In this document: positions 1-10,237 of the stretch, piece by piece | Layout of the letters: every line of letters begins with the position of its first letter | Position numbering within the stretch: position 1 is the stretch's first letter | Assembly (NCBI GenBank): GCA_025403435.1 | Contig: JAJQZP010000428.1 | Location: 310,001 to 374,000, forward strand | Reading direction: 5' to 3' | Source of the DNA: Artocarpus heterophyllus | Taxonomy: Eukaryota; Streptophyta; Magnoliopsida; Rosales; Moraceae | Length of the DNA stretch: 64,000 nt | The notes under the pieces: model-generated | The model's database searches: none | What the model was told of the DNA's origin: nothing | Seen by the model: the letters and a program-made list of their open reading frames with translations, nothing else | Position numbers and translations under genes: made by a program

Positions 1-1044
1 CAATACAAGACGAGTCCATGTCATAGTTTCATATGTGATAATCATATAATATCAGTTCAACATAGATATATATATATATTGCGGCAAAACAATCAATTTT
101 AATTATATAAAAACCTCACAAAAGATGAGTAATAGAATCCCTACCTTTTAAGCTTATCAACAGTCTCTTAATCCTGGAATCAATTAACGTTAGCTCCATA
201 CTCCCTTGATCCTAAGGCGTGCATAAGGACAATTAAAACTAAAGCACAACATACAACTACATTCATAAAATTTATTTTAATTTAATCTTAGAATTTCAAG
301 AAATAACCACTGCCCATAGAGGTATTACAAAGTTTAACAATATAAATTTTCTGTCTACGGCATATACACTTAGACTTCATACATATGCTCCAAAATAGCA
401 ACAAACATATACTTAGGTTGAAGAACGCAAATTTGAATAATCCTTTAGTATAAAAGAAAATTTATAAATGAAAGACTAAATTTGTTCATAAGATTCTAAC
501 CTCGGATTATGGTTAGTTGGAAGCTTGAAATGGCTTCAAAACAGGTTCCTTTACTTCGGTATGACTGAAATTCTTGCTCAAATGGAGGTGATGGTGGCTG
601 ATTTTTATGGCTGCCTTGAAGAAGTTCTCTAAGTATTTTGCTTCAGCAAAGAAATAAGAAGAAGAGTGTGGGAACCGTGGAAGAGAAAGGAAGAAAAGAT
701 GAAGTCTTTGAAGAGAAGTGATAAAAACAATTATGGAGGAGACATGTTGAAGCATGTCACGGAGGAAATAAAGAAAATGAGGGTCAAGAGTAGTTGGAAA
801 AGATATCCTTATGTCTCATCTAAAGACTTTAACACACATAATGCCAATATGACATTTTTGAGATTTATTAGAAGTTCTAAGGCTTTTTAGTAAACATACT
901 AAATAAATATAGGAGAATTTTAGAAAATTTAAAAATAGATAAAAATAAATATTATAAAATAAATTTAAATGAAGCAATTTTTTTTATACATTAAAAATTA
1001 ATTTAATTACCTAAATACCCGTTAGGAGAATAACGGGTGTCACA
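1..1044 (-). mobile_element. 3' LTR (partial) of LOG/CRP retroelement copy A
   Basis: Minus-strand LTR cut by the left window edge. Its outer terminus, read on the minus strand as TGTGACACCCGTTATTCTCC, lies at 1044 and directly abuts a polypurine tract (plus-strand CCCCCCTTAA at 1051-1060), which identifies this as the 3' LTR of a minus-strand element. Like the matching LTR at 13912-15877, it lacks a segment of about 385 bp present in copies B and C, so the two LTRs pair with each other. Small open frames inside it recur in every LTR copy and are not considered genes. Confidence 0.9.
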
Positions 1045-1638
1045 GCTCTACCCCCCTTAAAGAAATTTCGTCCTCGAAATTTCAATTCTAGCAATACTAG
1101 TAAAAATTTTAATTCCATTATGATTCCAATTCCGAGTCTAAACCGTTAATGTTGTTTGTCCTCCAAATTTAAGTTATCGTATCTCCACTCATTTACTTGC
1201 ATAATAAATCTTACTCCTAAATCCCTCAATGAGAGTATTTCTGACAAGTTTCAACTTGTAACACCGTATAATAGTCTAAGAATCTGATTAGGCATACATA
1301 TTGACCATACCATGATTCCAGTCCTTCATTGTCCATGGACTGTGATTTACAATCACATTTAAGGAGATTGCTAGAGAAATTTTATATACTTCATCTTTAG
1401 GTTCCTTTTCCTTTTTGAGTAAGGAAAAGTCAAATATATTTGATTTCATACCTCAACTAATAAACTAGAACATAATCATAAAACATATATCACAAACACT
1501 TTTATTCAAAACTATACATTAAACTTACTCATAGAGATATTAAACGGAATCTCAGAGTTTCAAACATACCCGACATATTTTTCATTAAACAGCTATCCTC
1601 ATGACACAAACATTCAACCCAAATAATATACTCATATT
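1045..1638 (-). mobile_element. Internal 3' end of copy A with polypurine tract
   Basis: Untranslated 3' internal region of the minus-strand element, matching about 7470-8067 of copy B in reverse complement. It includes the polypurine tract next to the LTR. It is interrupted at 1638/1639 by copy B; the last five bases, ATATT (1634-1638), are one side of the target-site duplication. I see no coding potential. Confidence 0.88.
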
Positions 1639-3808
1639 TGTGACACCCGTTATTCTCCTAACGGGTATTGAGGTAATTAAATTAATTTTTAATGTATAAA
1701 AAAAATTGCTTCATTTAAATTTATTTTATAATATTTATTTTTATCTATTTTTAAATTTTCTAAAATTCTCCTATATTTATTTAGTATGATTACTAAAAAG
1801 CCTTAGAACTTCTAATAAATCTCAAAAATGTCATATTGGCATTATGTGTGTTAAAGTCTTTAGATGAGACATAAGGATATCTTTTCCAACTACTCTTGAC
1901 CCTCATTTTCTTTATTTCCTCCGTGACATGCTTCAACATGTCTCCTCTATAATTGTTTCTATCACTTCTCTTCAAAGACTTCATCTTTTCTTCCTTTCTC
2001 TTCTACGGTTCCCACACTCTTCTTCTCATTTCTTTGCTGAAGCAAAATACTTAGAGAACTTCTTCAAGGCAGCCATAAAAATCAGCTACCATCACCTCCA
2101 TTTGAGCAAGAATTTCAGTCATACCGAAGTAAAGGAACCTGTTTTGAAGCCATTTCAAGCTTCCAACTAACCATAATCCGAGGTTAGAATCTTATGAACA
2201 AATTTAGTCTTTCATTTATAAATTTTCTTTTATACTAAAGGATTATTCAAATTTGCGTTCTTAAACCTAAGTATATGTTTGTTGCTATTTTGGAGCATAT
2301 GTATGAAGTCGAAGTGTATATGCCCTAGACAGAAAATTTATATTGTTAAACTTTGTAATACCTCTATGGGCAGTGGTTATTTCTTGAAATTCTAAGATTA
2401 AATTAAAATGAATTTTATGAATTGGTTTGCATATTTGAAAAGTAGCATCCTAGGCTTTCTAACTAGCTATCATAAACCTAAATCGGAGTTGTATTTTATT
2501 TTCTAAGAATTATTCAATTTTTGTATTGGAAACTAGTAAATCTGCCAGTTTGTTATGGTATACCAGCTGCTAACCTGAACCAAGAACCCATCTTTGCTCA
2601 CCACCTAATTTTTTAATGTCTTGCAACCTTTCCAATATTATCCTAAGTGATTGATGAATCTTATTAGGGACTAAAACATATAGATTACTTGTTCACATTT
2701 TAGATTGTGTTAAGACAAAAATTGTTTACTGTGGTATTCAAAAGAGATTTATATAAAAGCTTTAATGGCATACTAGTAAGATAGGTTTACACATGATTTA
2801 TTTATGAATGTAGTTGTATGTTGTGCTTTAGTTTTAATTGTCCTTATGCACGCCTTAGGATCAAGGGAGTATGGAGCTAACGTTAATTGATTCCAGGATT
2901 AAGAGACTGTTGATAAGCTTAAAAGGTAGGGATTCTATTACTCATCTTTTGTGAGGTTTTTATAGAATTAAAATTGATTGTTTTGCCGCAATATATATAT
3001 ATCTATGTTGAACTGATATTATATGATTATCACATATGAAACTATGACATGGACTCGTCTTGTATTGTACGGCGAGGAACATAATGAATTGACACATGTT
3101 ATAAATTGAGAAGCATGGTTAGGAAAACTAACTCTATTGATAATGATTCAATATAGAGAAATTGTGAGACATGAAGAGGGCGACGGTTACGTCCTTGGGC
3201 ATGAATACCCTAAAAGGTAAAGTAGGGGGAAGGCGATGACGCTTCCTTGGGTTGAAAGTCCCAGAACACACTGTACAGGAATTGATTTGGTGAGGACTCG
3301 GGGCTTGATGTCCCCTCACCGGAACACCCTTGGAATGTTTATAGGGTGATCAAGTGCGCCCATTTGGGTTTCGATGAGTTGAGTGATACTCAATTTAACA
3401 TGGATACCTAGGAACAATGATGATTGGTAATATTTGTATAAATGTGTAATTATGACACTTGGTAATGATTAACTACGGTATCCATAAGATGTGATCATAA
3501 TAAACCTCATAATCTGGAATATGATGTAACTTACTAACCATGCAGGTTTTAATGTGGTAATGATAAAAACCTAAAGGTGAGTAATGGCTTTCTCTACTGA
3601 GCATAGTGTCGCTCATTCCCTTATGTTTATATTATTAAATTTAAGGTGCTACATTAAACTGTGGTTTATTTATCGTTTATATTTTTATTTTTGAGTTGAG
3701 AGTTTTCATTTAAGTCCCGGGCAAATTTTATTTTTAAGGTTTTACTTTTATTATTTATTTTTATTTTATCTCATTAAAAACTGTTAACCCCCATATAGGG
3801 GCGTTACA
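1639..3808 (+). repeat. 5' LTR of copy B
   Basis: Begins TGTGACACCCG and ends GGGGCGTTACA. A 7-bp-stem hairpin (CCCGTTA and TAACGGG, 1646-1665) lies at the start, and a CCCC/GGGG stem lies just inside the end. A plausible core promoter, TATATAAAAG, is at 2750-2759. Compared with copy C, this LTR lacks 189 bp between two GTTTATAT direct repeats. Open frames of 61-80 codons here recur in all LTR copies, show no domain and are not annotated as genes. Confidence 0.93.
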
Positions 3809-3815
3809 GAATTTT

Positions 3816-3828
3816 TGGTATCAGAGCC
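3816..3828 (+). other. Primer binding site, initiator Met-tRNA (copy B)
   Basis: TGGTATCAGAGCC lies 7 bases after the LTR end and matches the complement of the plant initiator-Met-tRNA 3' end, the usual primer of many plant LTR retrotransposons including Tekay/Del chromoviruses. Confidence 0.93.
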
Positions 3829-5297
3829 TAGGTTCGGTTAACCTAGGGAGTGTAGCACCACTTTAAAAAAATATATTTTTGAGATGGTTTTGAAGCTGAA
3901 TTTTCATTGTCATCATCAAAATGAACCTTCACATTGATTTATACAGTCTAGAAGGATGTAACATGGAAAGGCCATAGAATGAAAATATTAATAGTTATAT
4001 GAGTACAATAATTATATAGAAGGAAAGTATTAATAGTTATGAGGGAATGATAATTATATGGAATGAGTTTATAAGTAGAATGCTTATGAGAGATTCGTAT
4101 AATATTAGGATCTATAAGCATATCTAATTCATATAAACGATGAGAAATTCGTATAGATACGAGGATTTAAGAGCCTTTTGTCTCGTGAAAAACAATAAGA
4201 AATATAAGGCTTGATTTATTGATTTTAAAGTTTAACATAGATATGCCAAATTTTTCGTAATTGATTCAAACCTAAGTAATGATTATGTGTGGATTCGATG
4301 GAGCACATAAGTGTCAATGTCTTTTCTTGAAAGTTCTATTTATTTGAGGAATATGATATAAGTTGGGAATCATGGTATTGAATCATGAGGGAGATAAATG
4401 TTAGACTTTTGGTCTGTTGAGACTGTGTAAAGTCTAGAATGCATGAATCTCAAAATTGGAATATTTTGTTACGTACATTGTATTTAAGTGTATCAGTGAA
4501 TCTTTTGGTTACCTAAGGTTTTGTTATATGAGGAAATTATATATTGTATGAGTAGAATTGTGGGGATTGTAGATGTTCTTAAGTAGTAACATCTAGTGTC
4601 TTTGTTCATTGATATGGTCTACGTTGGAAGACGTAAATCGTATTGATTTCAAGGTTAGTCACATTCTAAACCCTTGGTAGTAATGATGATGAATCCATTG
4701 ATAGATGTTGAGTATTAGGAATAACATATGGGTGTATGTATTGTTCAATAAGGTTTTGATTAAAACAAAATCATTTGAGTTGCTGGAAGATTGTGTTGTT
4801 ATGAAATGATTTTAAATATCATTCAGGAAGATCCTTGTTGTCGTTAAATTAGATTTGTTGTTTATAGTTAACTTTATCTATAGTGGACTTTGAATTGGGT
4901 TTAAGATTTATACAAATTGGTTTTCAATTTTATGTTTGTTATTTAACTCGTTCCAAATGTGTTAAGGCCCGAAACAACCTGACCATTTTCAACTTAGAAC
5001 ATTTGGGCCTAGTTCAAATCTTAAATCAGTTTGATTCACACTGTCTCTCCCACGTGGTCTCTATACGTGTCATATACAGTGGTTTAATTATTGTTTACAA
5101 ATACGTTTACTGTGCATAGGAGCTTATTTCTCCGAGTTCACTTTTTCTCTCTTAATTTGTTATTTTCTCTTTAAATCGCAAATCCTCTTCTTTTTCATTA
5201 AAAATTCTTCTTTTCCTCCAAAAGAAGAAGGAATTCTAGGATTCTGCAATTTACTATCTTAATTTTTCCTTTCTATTTACTCTTATTTCATCTCATC
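3829..5297 (+). other. Untranslated leader of copy B
   Basis: About 1.47 kb, AT-rich, without a convincing gene. A 78-codon frame at 4883-5119 recurs in copy C but is broken by a stop in copy A and shows no domain. A G-box core CACGTG (around 5051) and further ACGTG-like words lie shortly upstream of the first cargo gene and could belong to a promoter of its own, but this is not established. Confidence 0.6.
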
Positions 5298-5819
5298 ATG
5301 GACCCAAAGTACCAACACCTGAGAAAGTATTTCCCATCACTCTCCCAAAAGATTCTCAGAAAGAAATACAAGGCTAGAATTACTCGGTTGTGGATTCTTA
5401 TGCGTTTTGGTATCCCTTGTGATGTGAGAATGTTAATAGAGGGGAAAATCCGTCCGAGTGACTTTAGTCAAGATGTCGGTTTACCAGGAACAGGTACCAG
5501 TCGAAGTGCAATGAAAAGAAGAGCTCGTGCCATCGTGGTCGCTTGTAACAAATGTGGAAGACAAAATTGTAACGGTAAATGTACTTCACCTGGTTATATG
5601 TCTACGAATAGAGAGGATAAAATAAGGTTTTGTAGGGATGGACTTTCAAAGGAAAACTTGGATAGCATCCATCCTCCTCTTCACGGTCACCCTAGTGGAT
5701 ATGTTCAAAGAGCTATTTTTAAACTCTGGCCTAAATTTTATACAGAAAGACAACGCCTCAGGAATATGGTATTTCTAGATCCTGTTTGCCAAGCCATAAG
5801 AAAACTGGATGGGGAATAA
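5298..5819 (+). CDS. Cysteine-rich basic protein resembling carlavirus nucleic-acid-binding protein
   Basis: A 173-aa intronless protein. A hydrophobic N-terminal segment (about residues 28-48) is followed by a G-x-G-x-S stretch, the basic block KRRAR (73-77), and a compact metal-binding motif C-X2-C-X4-C-X3-C (Cys 83, 86, 91, 95), then a P-G-Y segment and a conserved-looking G at 115. This order (hydrophobic helix, GxGxS, arginine-rich block, CxxC finger, PG, terminal G) is what I know of the carlavirus cysteine-rich nucleic-acid-binding proteins (Carla_C4 family), which bind RNA/DNA and affect silencing and host transcription. The finger spacing is tighter than usual, and the C-terminal 55 residues are an extension I do not recognise. 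The frame is intact here and nonsense-mutated in copy A. The viral origin is inferred from pattern, not from an alignment. Confidence 0.68.
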   Translation: MDPKYQHLRKYFPSLSQKILRKKYKARITRLWILMRFGIPCDVRMLIEGKIRPSDFSQDVGLPGTGTSRSAMKRRARAIVVACNKCGRQNCNGKCTSPGYMSTNREDKIRFCRDGLSKENLDSIHPPLHGHPSGYVQRAIFKLWPKFYTERQRLRNMVFLDPVCQAIRKLDGE

Positions 5820-6422
5820 GTCATCGCTCTATAAAGGTTATTTAGTCTTTACTTATTTGAAGCAGTTTTAGCTGATGTTCAACAGTTTGTGTTTTTCTTT
5901 TACTCAGAATATTTGCTTTTGTGTTTGAAATAATTGTGATTATTAGATTGATACAGTGAGTGTTAATATCTTATTTAATTTATGATTTTCTTAAATATAT
6001 ATATAATAAAATATATTATCTTCTCAGACACGTCACATACGGTACAGTAATATGTTTGAATTTTGAAAAGCTTATCCAGATATTTCAAGATTGTGTCTCA
6101 AATTTCAAAAGTTCTACAGTATTTGTCGTTTATATTAAATTTCTATACTTGGTGTATATTTGTCAAAAAGTCTACAGTTGTGTCAAGAGGGTCTTCTGTC
6201 AAATTGTTCTCAATTGTCAAAAGTTATACAATTAGAGTCTAATCTTTTTCAAAAAGTGAATCAGATTTTCTGTAAACTATCAATCACCTTATCTTACTTT
6301 CTTATCCGCACAAGATTTTGTTTAAATCTTTGGATTACCTTTTCATTACCTACTCGTCTATCTCTTTAGCCCTTTTTGTATATTTCTCATCTTTAAAAAC
6401 TCATGTAGAACCCGAAGTCTAA
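5820..6422 (+). other. Spacer between the two cargo genes with imperfect short repeats
   Basis: AT-rich, with no convincing gene (small frames only). At about 6105-6235 a motif similar to TGTCAAAAGTCTACAG occurs in three or four degenerate versions. The first gene ends at 5819 and the next starts at 6423, so one bicistronic RNA would need reinitiation or splicing. Separate transcripts are equally possible. Confidence 0.5.
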
Positions 6423-7112
6423 GTGGAGCAGACATTAAGCAACCACTTCTATAAACCAAATATGTCTACCTCCCAGTCCACGAAGAAAATAAAGAATGTC
6501 TGTGTCTTTTGTGGTTCCAGCTTTGGAAAAGATAAAGCTTATTTAGAAGCTGCAAATCACTTAGGGCAAGTCCTAGCACGCAAAAAGATTAACATAATCT
6601 ATGGGGGTGGTAGTATAAAAATGATGGTAAATATGGCACTAGCAGCTAGGTCTAGTGACGCTACTGATGTAAGAATTTGGCCTCATATTCCAGTTGAAGG
6701 AAACCTTTGTAAGGAAGCCATAGGTAAGGGAGAAGGAGTCAGGAGTATCCCTAAAAATTTTAAAGACATAATCTATAATTCTGATGCTTTTATAGCATTA
6801 CCTGGTGGTCTAGGTACTCTTGAGGAAATATTTATAGTTGCTTGTGGGCAATTGTTGGGCTTTTATTCCAAACCTTTGGGTCTGCTGAACGTAAAGGGTT
6901 TTTATGACGGTCTTTTGAAATTTCTAGATTACGCTGTGGAAGAAAACATCACTACAGAATCGGAGAGACAAATCTTTGTCACTGCTTCAACAGCTGAGGA
7001 ATTGATAGATAAAATGCAAATCATACATCCAGAATCCGACACTGCAACATCCAAGCTTGAATGGGAAAGGGAAAGCCGGGAGCGGCCAATTGATTTGAAT
7101 CTCCATCTGTAA
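6423..7112 (+). CDS. LOG-like protein (cytokinin riboside monophosphate phosphoribohydrolase fold), element-borne
   Basis: A 229-aa intronless frame of the LOG / lysine-decarboxylase-like family, whose plant members release active cytokinin bases from their riboside 5'-monophosphates in the cytosol. Visible hallmarks are the Rossmann-type start VCVFCGSS (26-33), YGGGS (60-64) and the signature PGGLGTLEE (127-135), followed by KPLGLLNV and a C-terminal AEEL segment. The stretch between the GGG and PGG motifs (about 65-119) is strongly diverged. The Met-His-x-Arg-Lys segment of plant LOGs, which carries the catalytic arginine, is replaced by PKNFKD (110-115). There is a 20-residue N-terminal extension and a charged C-terminal tail. 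Host LOG genes are intron-rich, so lack of introns suggests capture through RNA. The frame is fully open in both readable copies; activity is uncertain. Confidence 0.88.
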   Translation: MEQTLSNHFYKPNMSTSQSTKKIKNVCVFCGSSFGKDKAYLEAANHLGQVLARKKINIIYGGGSIKMMVNMALAARSSDATDVRIWPHIPVEGNLCKEAIGKGEGVRSIPKNFKDIIYNSDAFIALPGGLGTLEEIFIVACGQLLGFYSKPLGLLNVKGFYDGLLKFLDYAVEENITTESERQIFVTASTAEELIDKMQIIHPESDTATSKLEWERESRERPIDLNLHL

Positions 7113-8067
7113 TCTTTTTGTTTTATCTTTGGCATGTAGGCATGTGTGTCCGTATTTCGTGTGTTACGAATAACCGTTTGCCTTGTATTATGTGTTTCTT
7201 GTGGTACGTCGTTGTTAAATCTTTTAGATTCATTGAGCCTAATGCCGGGATGGCTGGATACGGAGTACTTGATACTCTCGAAACGCATCCTTCTTAAGGT
7301 CCGATCTTTTGTTTATCGATGTTTTTGTATCCTATAAGCATGCATGATATGGATAGCTGGTATACGGAGTGCCTTGTACTCTCGAAACGTATCCGTATCA
7401 TGTTTGTAATGTGTAATATTCTGTTAATATTATGTGGAAGTACCAGAGTCAGTTATGGGGATATTCCATATGAAATATGAGTATATTATTTGGGTTGAAT
7501 GTTTGTGTCATGAGGATAGCTGTTTAATGAAAAATATGTCGGGTTTGTCTGCAACTCTGAGATTCCGTTTAATATCTCTATGAGTAAGTTTAATGTATAG
7601 TTTTGAATAAAAGTGTTTGTGATATATGTTTTATGATTATGTTCTAGTTTATTAGTTGAGGTATGAAATCAAATATATTTGACTTTTCCTTACTCAAAAA
7701 GGAAAAGGAACCTAAAGATGAAGTATATAAAATTTCTCTGGCAATCTCCTTAAATGTGATTGTAAATCACGGTCCATGGACAATGAAGGACCGGAATCAT
7801 GGTATGGTCAATATGTATGCCTGATCAGATTCTTAGACTATTATACGGTGTTATAAGTTGAAACTTGTCAGAAATACTCTCATTGAGGGATTTAGGAGTA
7901 AGATTTATTATGCAAGTAAATAAGTGGAGATACGATAACTTAACTTTGGAAGATAAACAACATTAACGGTTTAGACTCGGAATTGGAATCATAATGGAAT
8001 CAAAATTTTTACTAGTATTACTAGAATTGAAATTTCGAGGACGAAATTTCTTTAAGGGGGGTAGAGC
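7113..8067 (+). other. 3' untranslated interior of copy B with duplicated segment and polypurine tract
   Basis: No coding potential. A segment of about 45 bp containing ACTCTCGAAACG is duplicated imperfectly at about 7248-7292 and 7354-7399. The end reads TTTCGAGGACGAAATTTC, then AAGGGGGG (8054-8061), six bases, and the 3' LTR. The GGACGAAA...AAGGGGGG arrangement is what I know from the 3' end of Tekay/Del chromovirus genomes and is also present, with variations, in the chromovirus at 31721-31760 of this window. Confidence 0.8.
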
Positions 8068-10237
8068 TGTGACACCCGTTATTCTCCTAACGGGTATTGA
8101 GGTAATTAAATTAATTTTTAGTGTATAAAAAAAATTGCTTTATTTAAATTTATTTTATAATATTTATTTTTATCTATTTTTAAATTTTCTAAAATTCTCC
8201 TATATTTAGTTAGTATGATTACTAAAAAGCCTTAGAACTTCTAATAAATCTCAAAAATGTCATATTGGCATTATGTGTGTTAAAGTCTTTAGATGAGACA
8301 TAAGGATATCTTTTCCAACTACTCTTGACCCTCATTTTCTTTATTTCCTCCGTGACATGCTTCAACATGTCTCCTCTATAATTGTTTCTATCACTTCTCT
8401 TCAAAGACTTCATCTTTTCTTCCTTTCTCTTCTACGGTTCCCACACTCTTCTTCTCATTTCTTTGCTGAAGCAAAATACTTAGAGAACTTCTTCAAGGCA
8501 GCCATAAAAATCAGCTACCATCACCTCCATTTGAGCAAGAATTTCAGTCATACCGAAGTAAAGGAACCTGTTTTGAAGCCATTTCAAGCTTCCAACTAAC
8601 CATAATCCGAGGTTAGAATCTTATGAACAAATTTAGTCTTTCATTTATAAATTTTCTTTTATACTAAAGGATTATTCAAATTTGCGTTCTTAAACCTAAG
8701 TATATGTTTGTTGCTATTTTGGAGCATATGTATGAAGTCGAAGTGTATATGCCCTAGACAGAAAATTTATATTGTTAAACTTTGTAATACCTCTATGGGC
8801 AGTGGTTATTTCTTGAAATTCTAAGATTAAATTAAAATGAATTTTATGAATTGGTTTGCATATTTGAAAAGTAGCATCCTAGGCTTTCTAACGAGCTATC
8901 ATAAACCTAAATCGGAGTTGTATTTTATTTTCTAAGAATTATTCAATTTTTGTATTGGAAACTAGTAAATCTGCCAGTTTGTTATGGTATACCAGCTGCT
9001 AACCTGAACCAAGAACCCATCTTTGCTCACCACCTAATTCTTTAATGTCTTGCAACCTTTCCAATATTATCCTAAGTGATTGATGAATCTTATTAGGGAC
9101 TAAAACATATAGATTACTTGTTCACATTTTAGATTGTGTTAAGACAAAAATTGTTTACTGTGGTATTCAAAAGAGATTTATATAAAAGCTTTAATGGCAT
9201 ACTAGTAAGATAGGTTTACACATGATTTATTTATGAATGTAGTTGTATGTTGTGCTTTAGTTTTAATTGTCCTTATGCACGCCTTAGGATCAAGGGAGTA
9301 TGGAGCTAACGTTAATTGATTCCAGGATTAAGAGACTGTTGATAAGCTTAAAAGGTAGGGATTCTATTACTCATCTTTTGTGAGGTTTTTATAGAATTAA
9401 AATTGATTGTTTTGCCGCAATATATATATATCTATGTTGAACTGATATTATATGATTATCACATATGAAACTATGACATGGACTCGTCTTGTATTGTACG
9501 GCGAGGAACATAATGAATTGACACATGTTATAAATTGAGAAGCATGGTTAGGAAAACTAACTCTATTGATAATGATTCAATATAGAGAAATTGTGAGACA
9601 TGAAGAGGGCGACGGTTACGTCCTTGGGCATGAATACCCTAAAAGGTAAAGTAGGGGGAAGGCGATGACGCTTCCTTGGGTTGAAAGTCCCAGAACACAC
9701 TGTACAGGAATTGATTTGGTGAGGACTCGGGGCTTGATGTCCCCTCACCGGAACACCCTTGGAATGTTTATAGGGTGATCAAGTGCGCCCATTTGGGTTT
9801 CGATGAGTTGAGTGATACTCAATTTAACATGGATACCTAGGAACAATGATGATTGGTAATATTTGTATAAATGTGTAATTATGACACTTGGTAATGATTA
9901 ACTACGGTATCCATAAGATGTGATCATAATAAACCTCATAATCTGGAATATGATGTAACTTACTAACCATGCAGGTTTTAATGTGGTAATGATAAAAACC
10001 TAAAGGTGAGTAATGGCTTTCTCTACTGAGCATAGTGTCGCTCATTCCCTTATGTTTATATTATTAAATTTAAGGTGCTACATTAAACTGTGGTTTATTT
10101 ATCGTTTATATTTTTATTTTTGAGTTGAGAGTTTTCATTTAAGTCCCGGGCAAATTTTATTTTTAAGGTTTTACTTTTATTATTTATTTTTATTTTATCT
10201 CATTAAAAACTGTTAACCCCCATATAGGGGCGTTACA
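8068..10237 (+). repeat. 3' LTR of copy B
   Basis: Same length (2170 bp) and nearly the same sequence as 1639-3808. Differences I noticed include single substitutions near 8122, 8139, 8208, 8893 and 9040. It ends at ...CGTTACA, immediately followed by the ATATT target duplication and the resumed copy A interior. Confidence 0.93.

Larger units (their letters stand above)
1639..10237 (+). mobile_element. Complete non-autonomous LTR retrotransposon carrying CRP-like and LOG-like genes (copy B)
   Basis: An 8.6-kb element with two 2170-bp LTRs (1639-3808, 8068-10237), TG...CA termini, a Met-tRNA primer binding site (3816-3828), a polypurine tract (8054-8061) and a perfect 5-bp target duplication ATATT (1634-1638 and 10238-10242). 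The LTRs look nearly identical: I noticed about five mismatches, which suggests recent insertion. The 4.26-kb interior has no gag, protease, reverse transcriptase or integrase. It carries two intronless genes, a cysteine-rich basic protein and a LOG-like protein, so it must move with enzymes supplied in trans. The polypurine-tract context resembles Tekay/Del chromoviruses. It is best described as a LARD-type or gene-transducing element. Confidence 0.95.

Noticed and set aside
1793..2170. Open frames of 63-80 codons on both strands of the LTRs, recurring in all five LTR copies
   Set aside because: They lie in LTR DNA of young, nearly identical copies, show no domain or codon-specific conservation, and overlap each other on opposite strands; persistence is explained by recent common origin.
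4883..5119. 78-codon frame in the leader, repeated at 63439-63675
   Set aside because: The copy A equivalent contains a stop; composition is that of AT-rich noncoding DNA and no domain is visible.
5298..7112. A single bicistronic viral genome fragment as the source of both cargo genes
   Set aside because: Attractive, but I know of no carlavirus with a LOG gene and nothing in the spacer shows other viral genes; separate capture events are equally possible, so I did not claim it.
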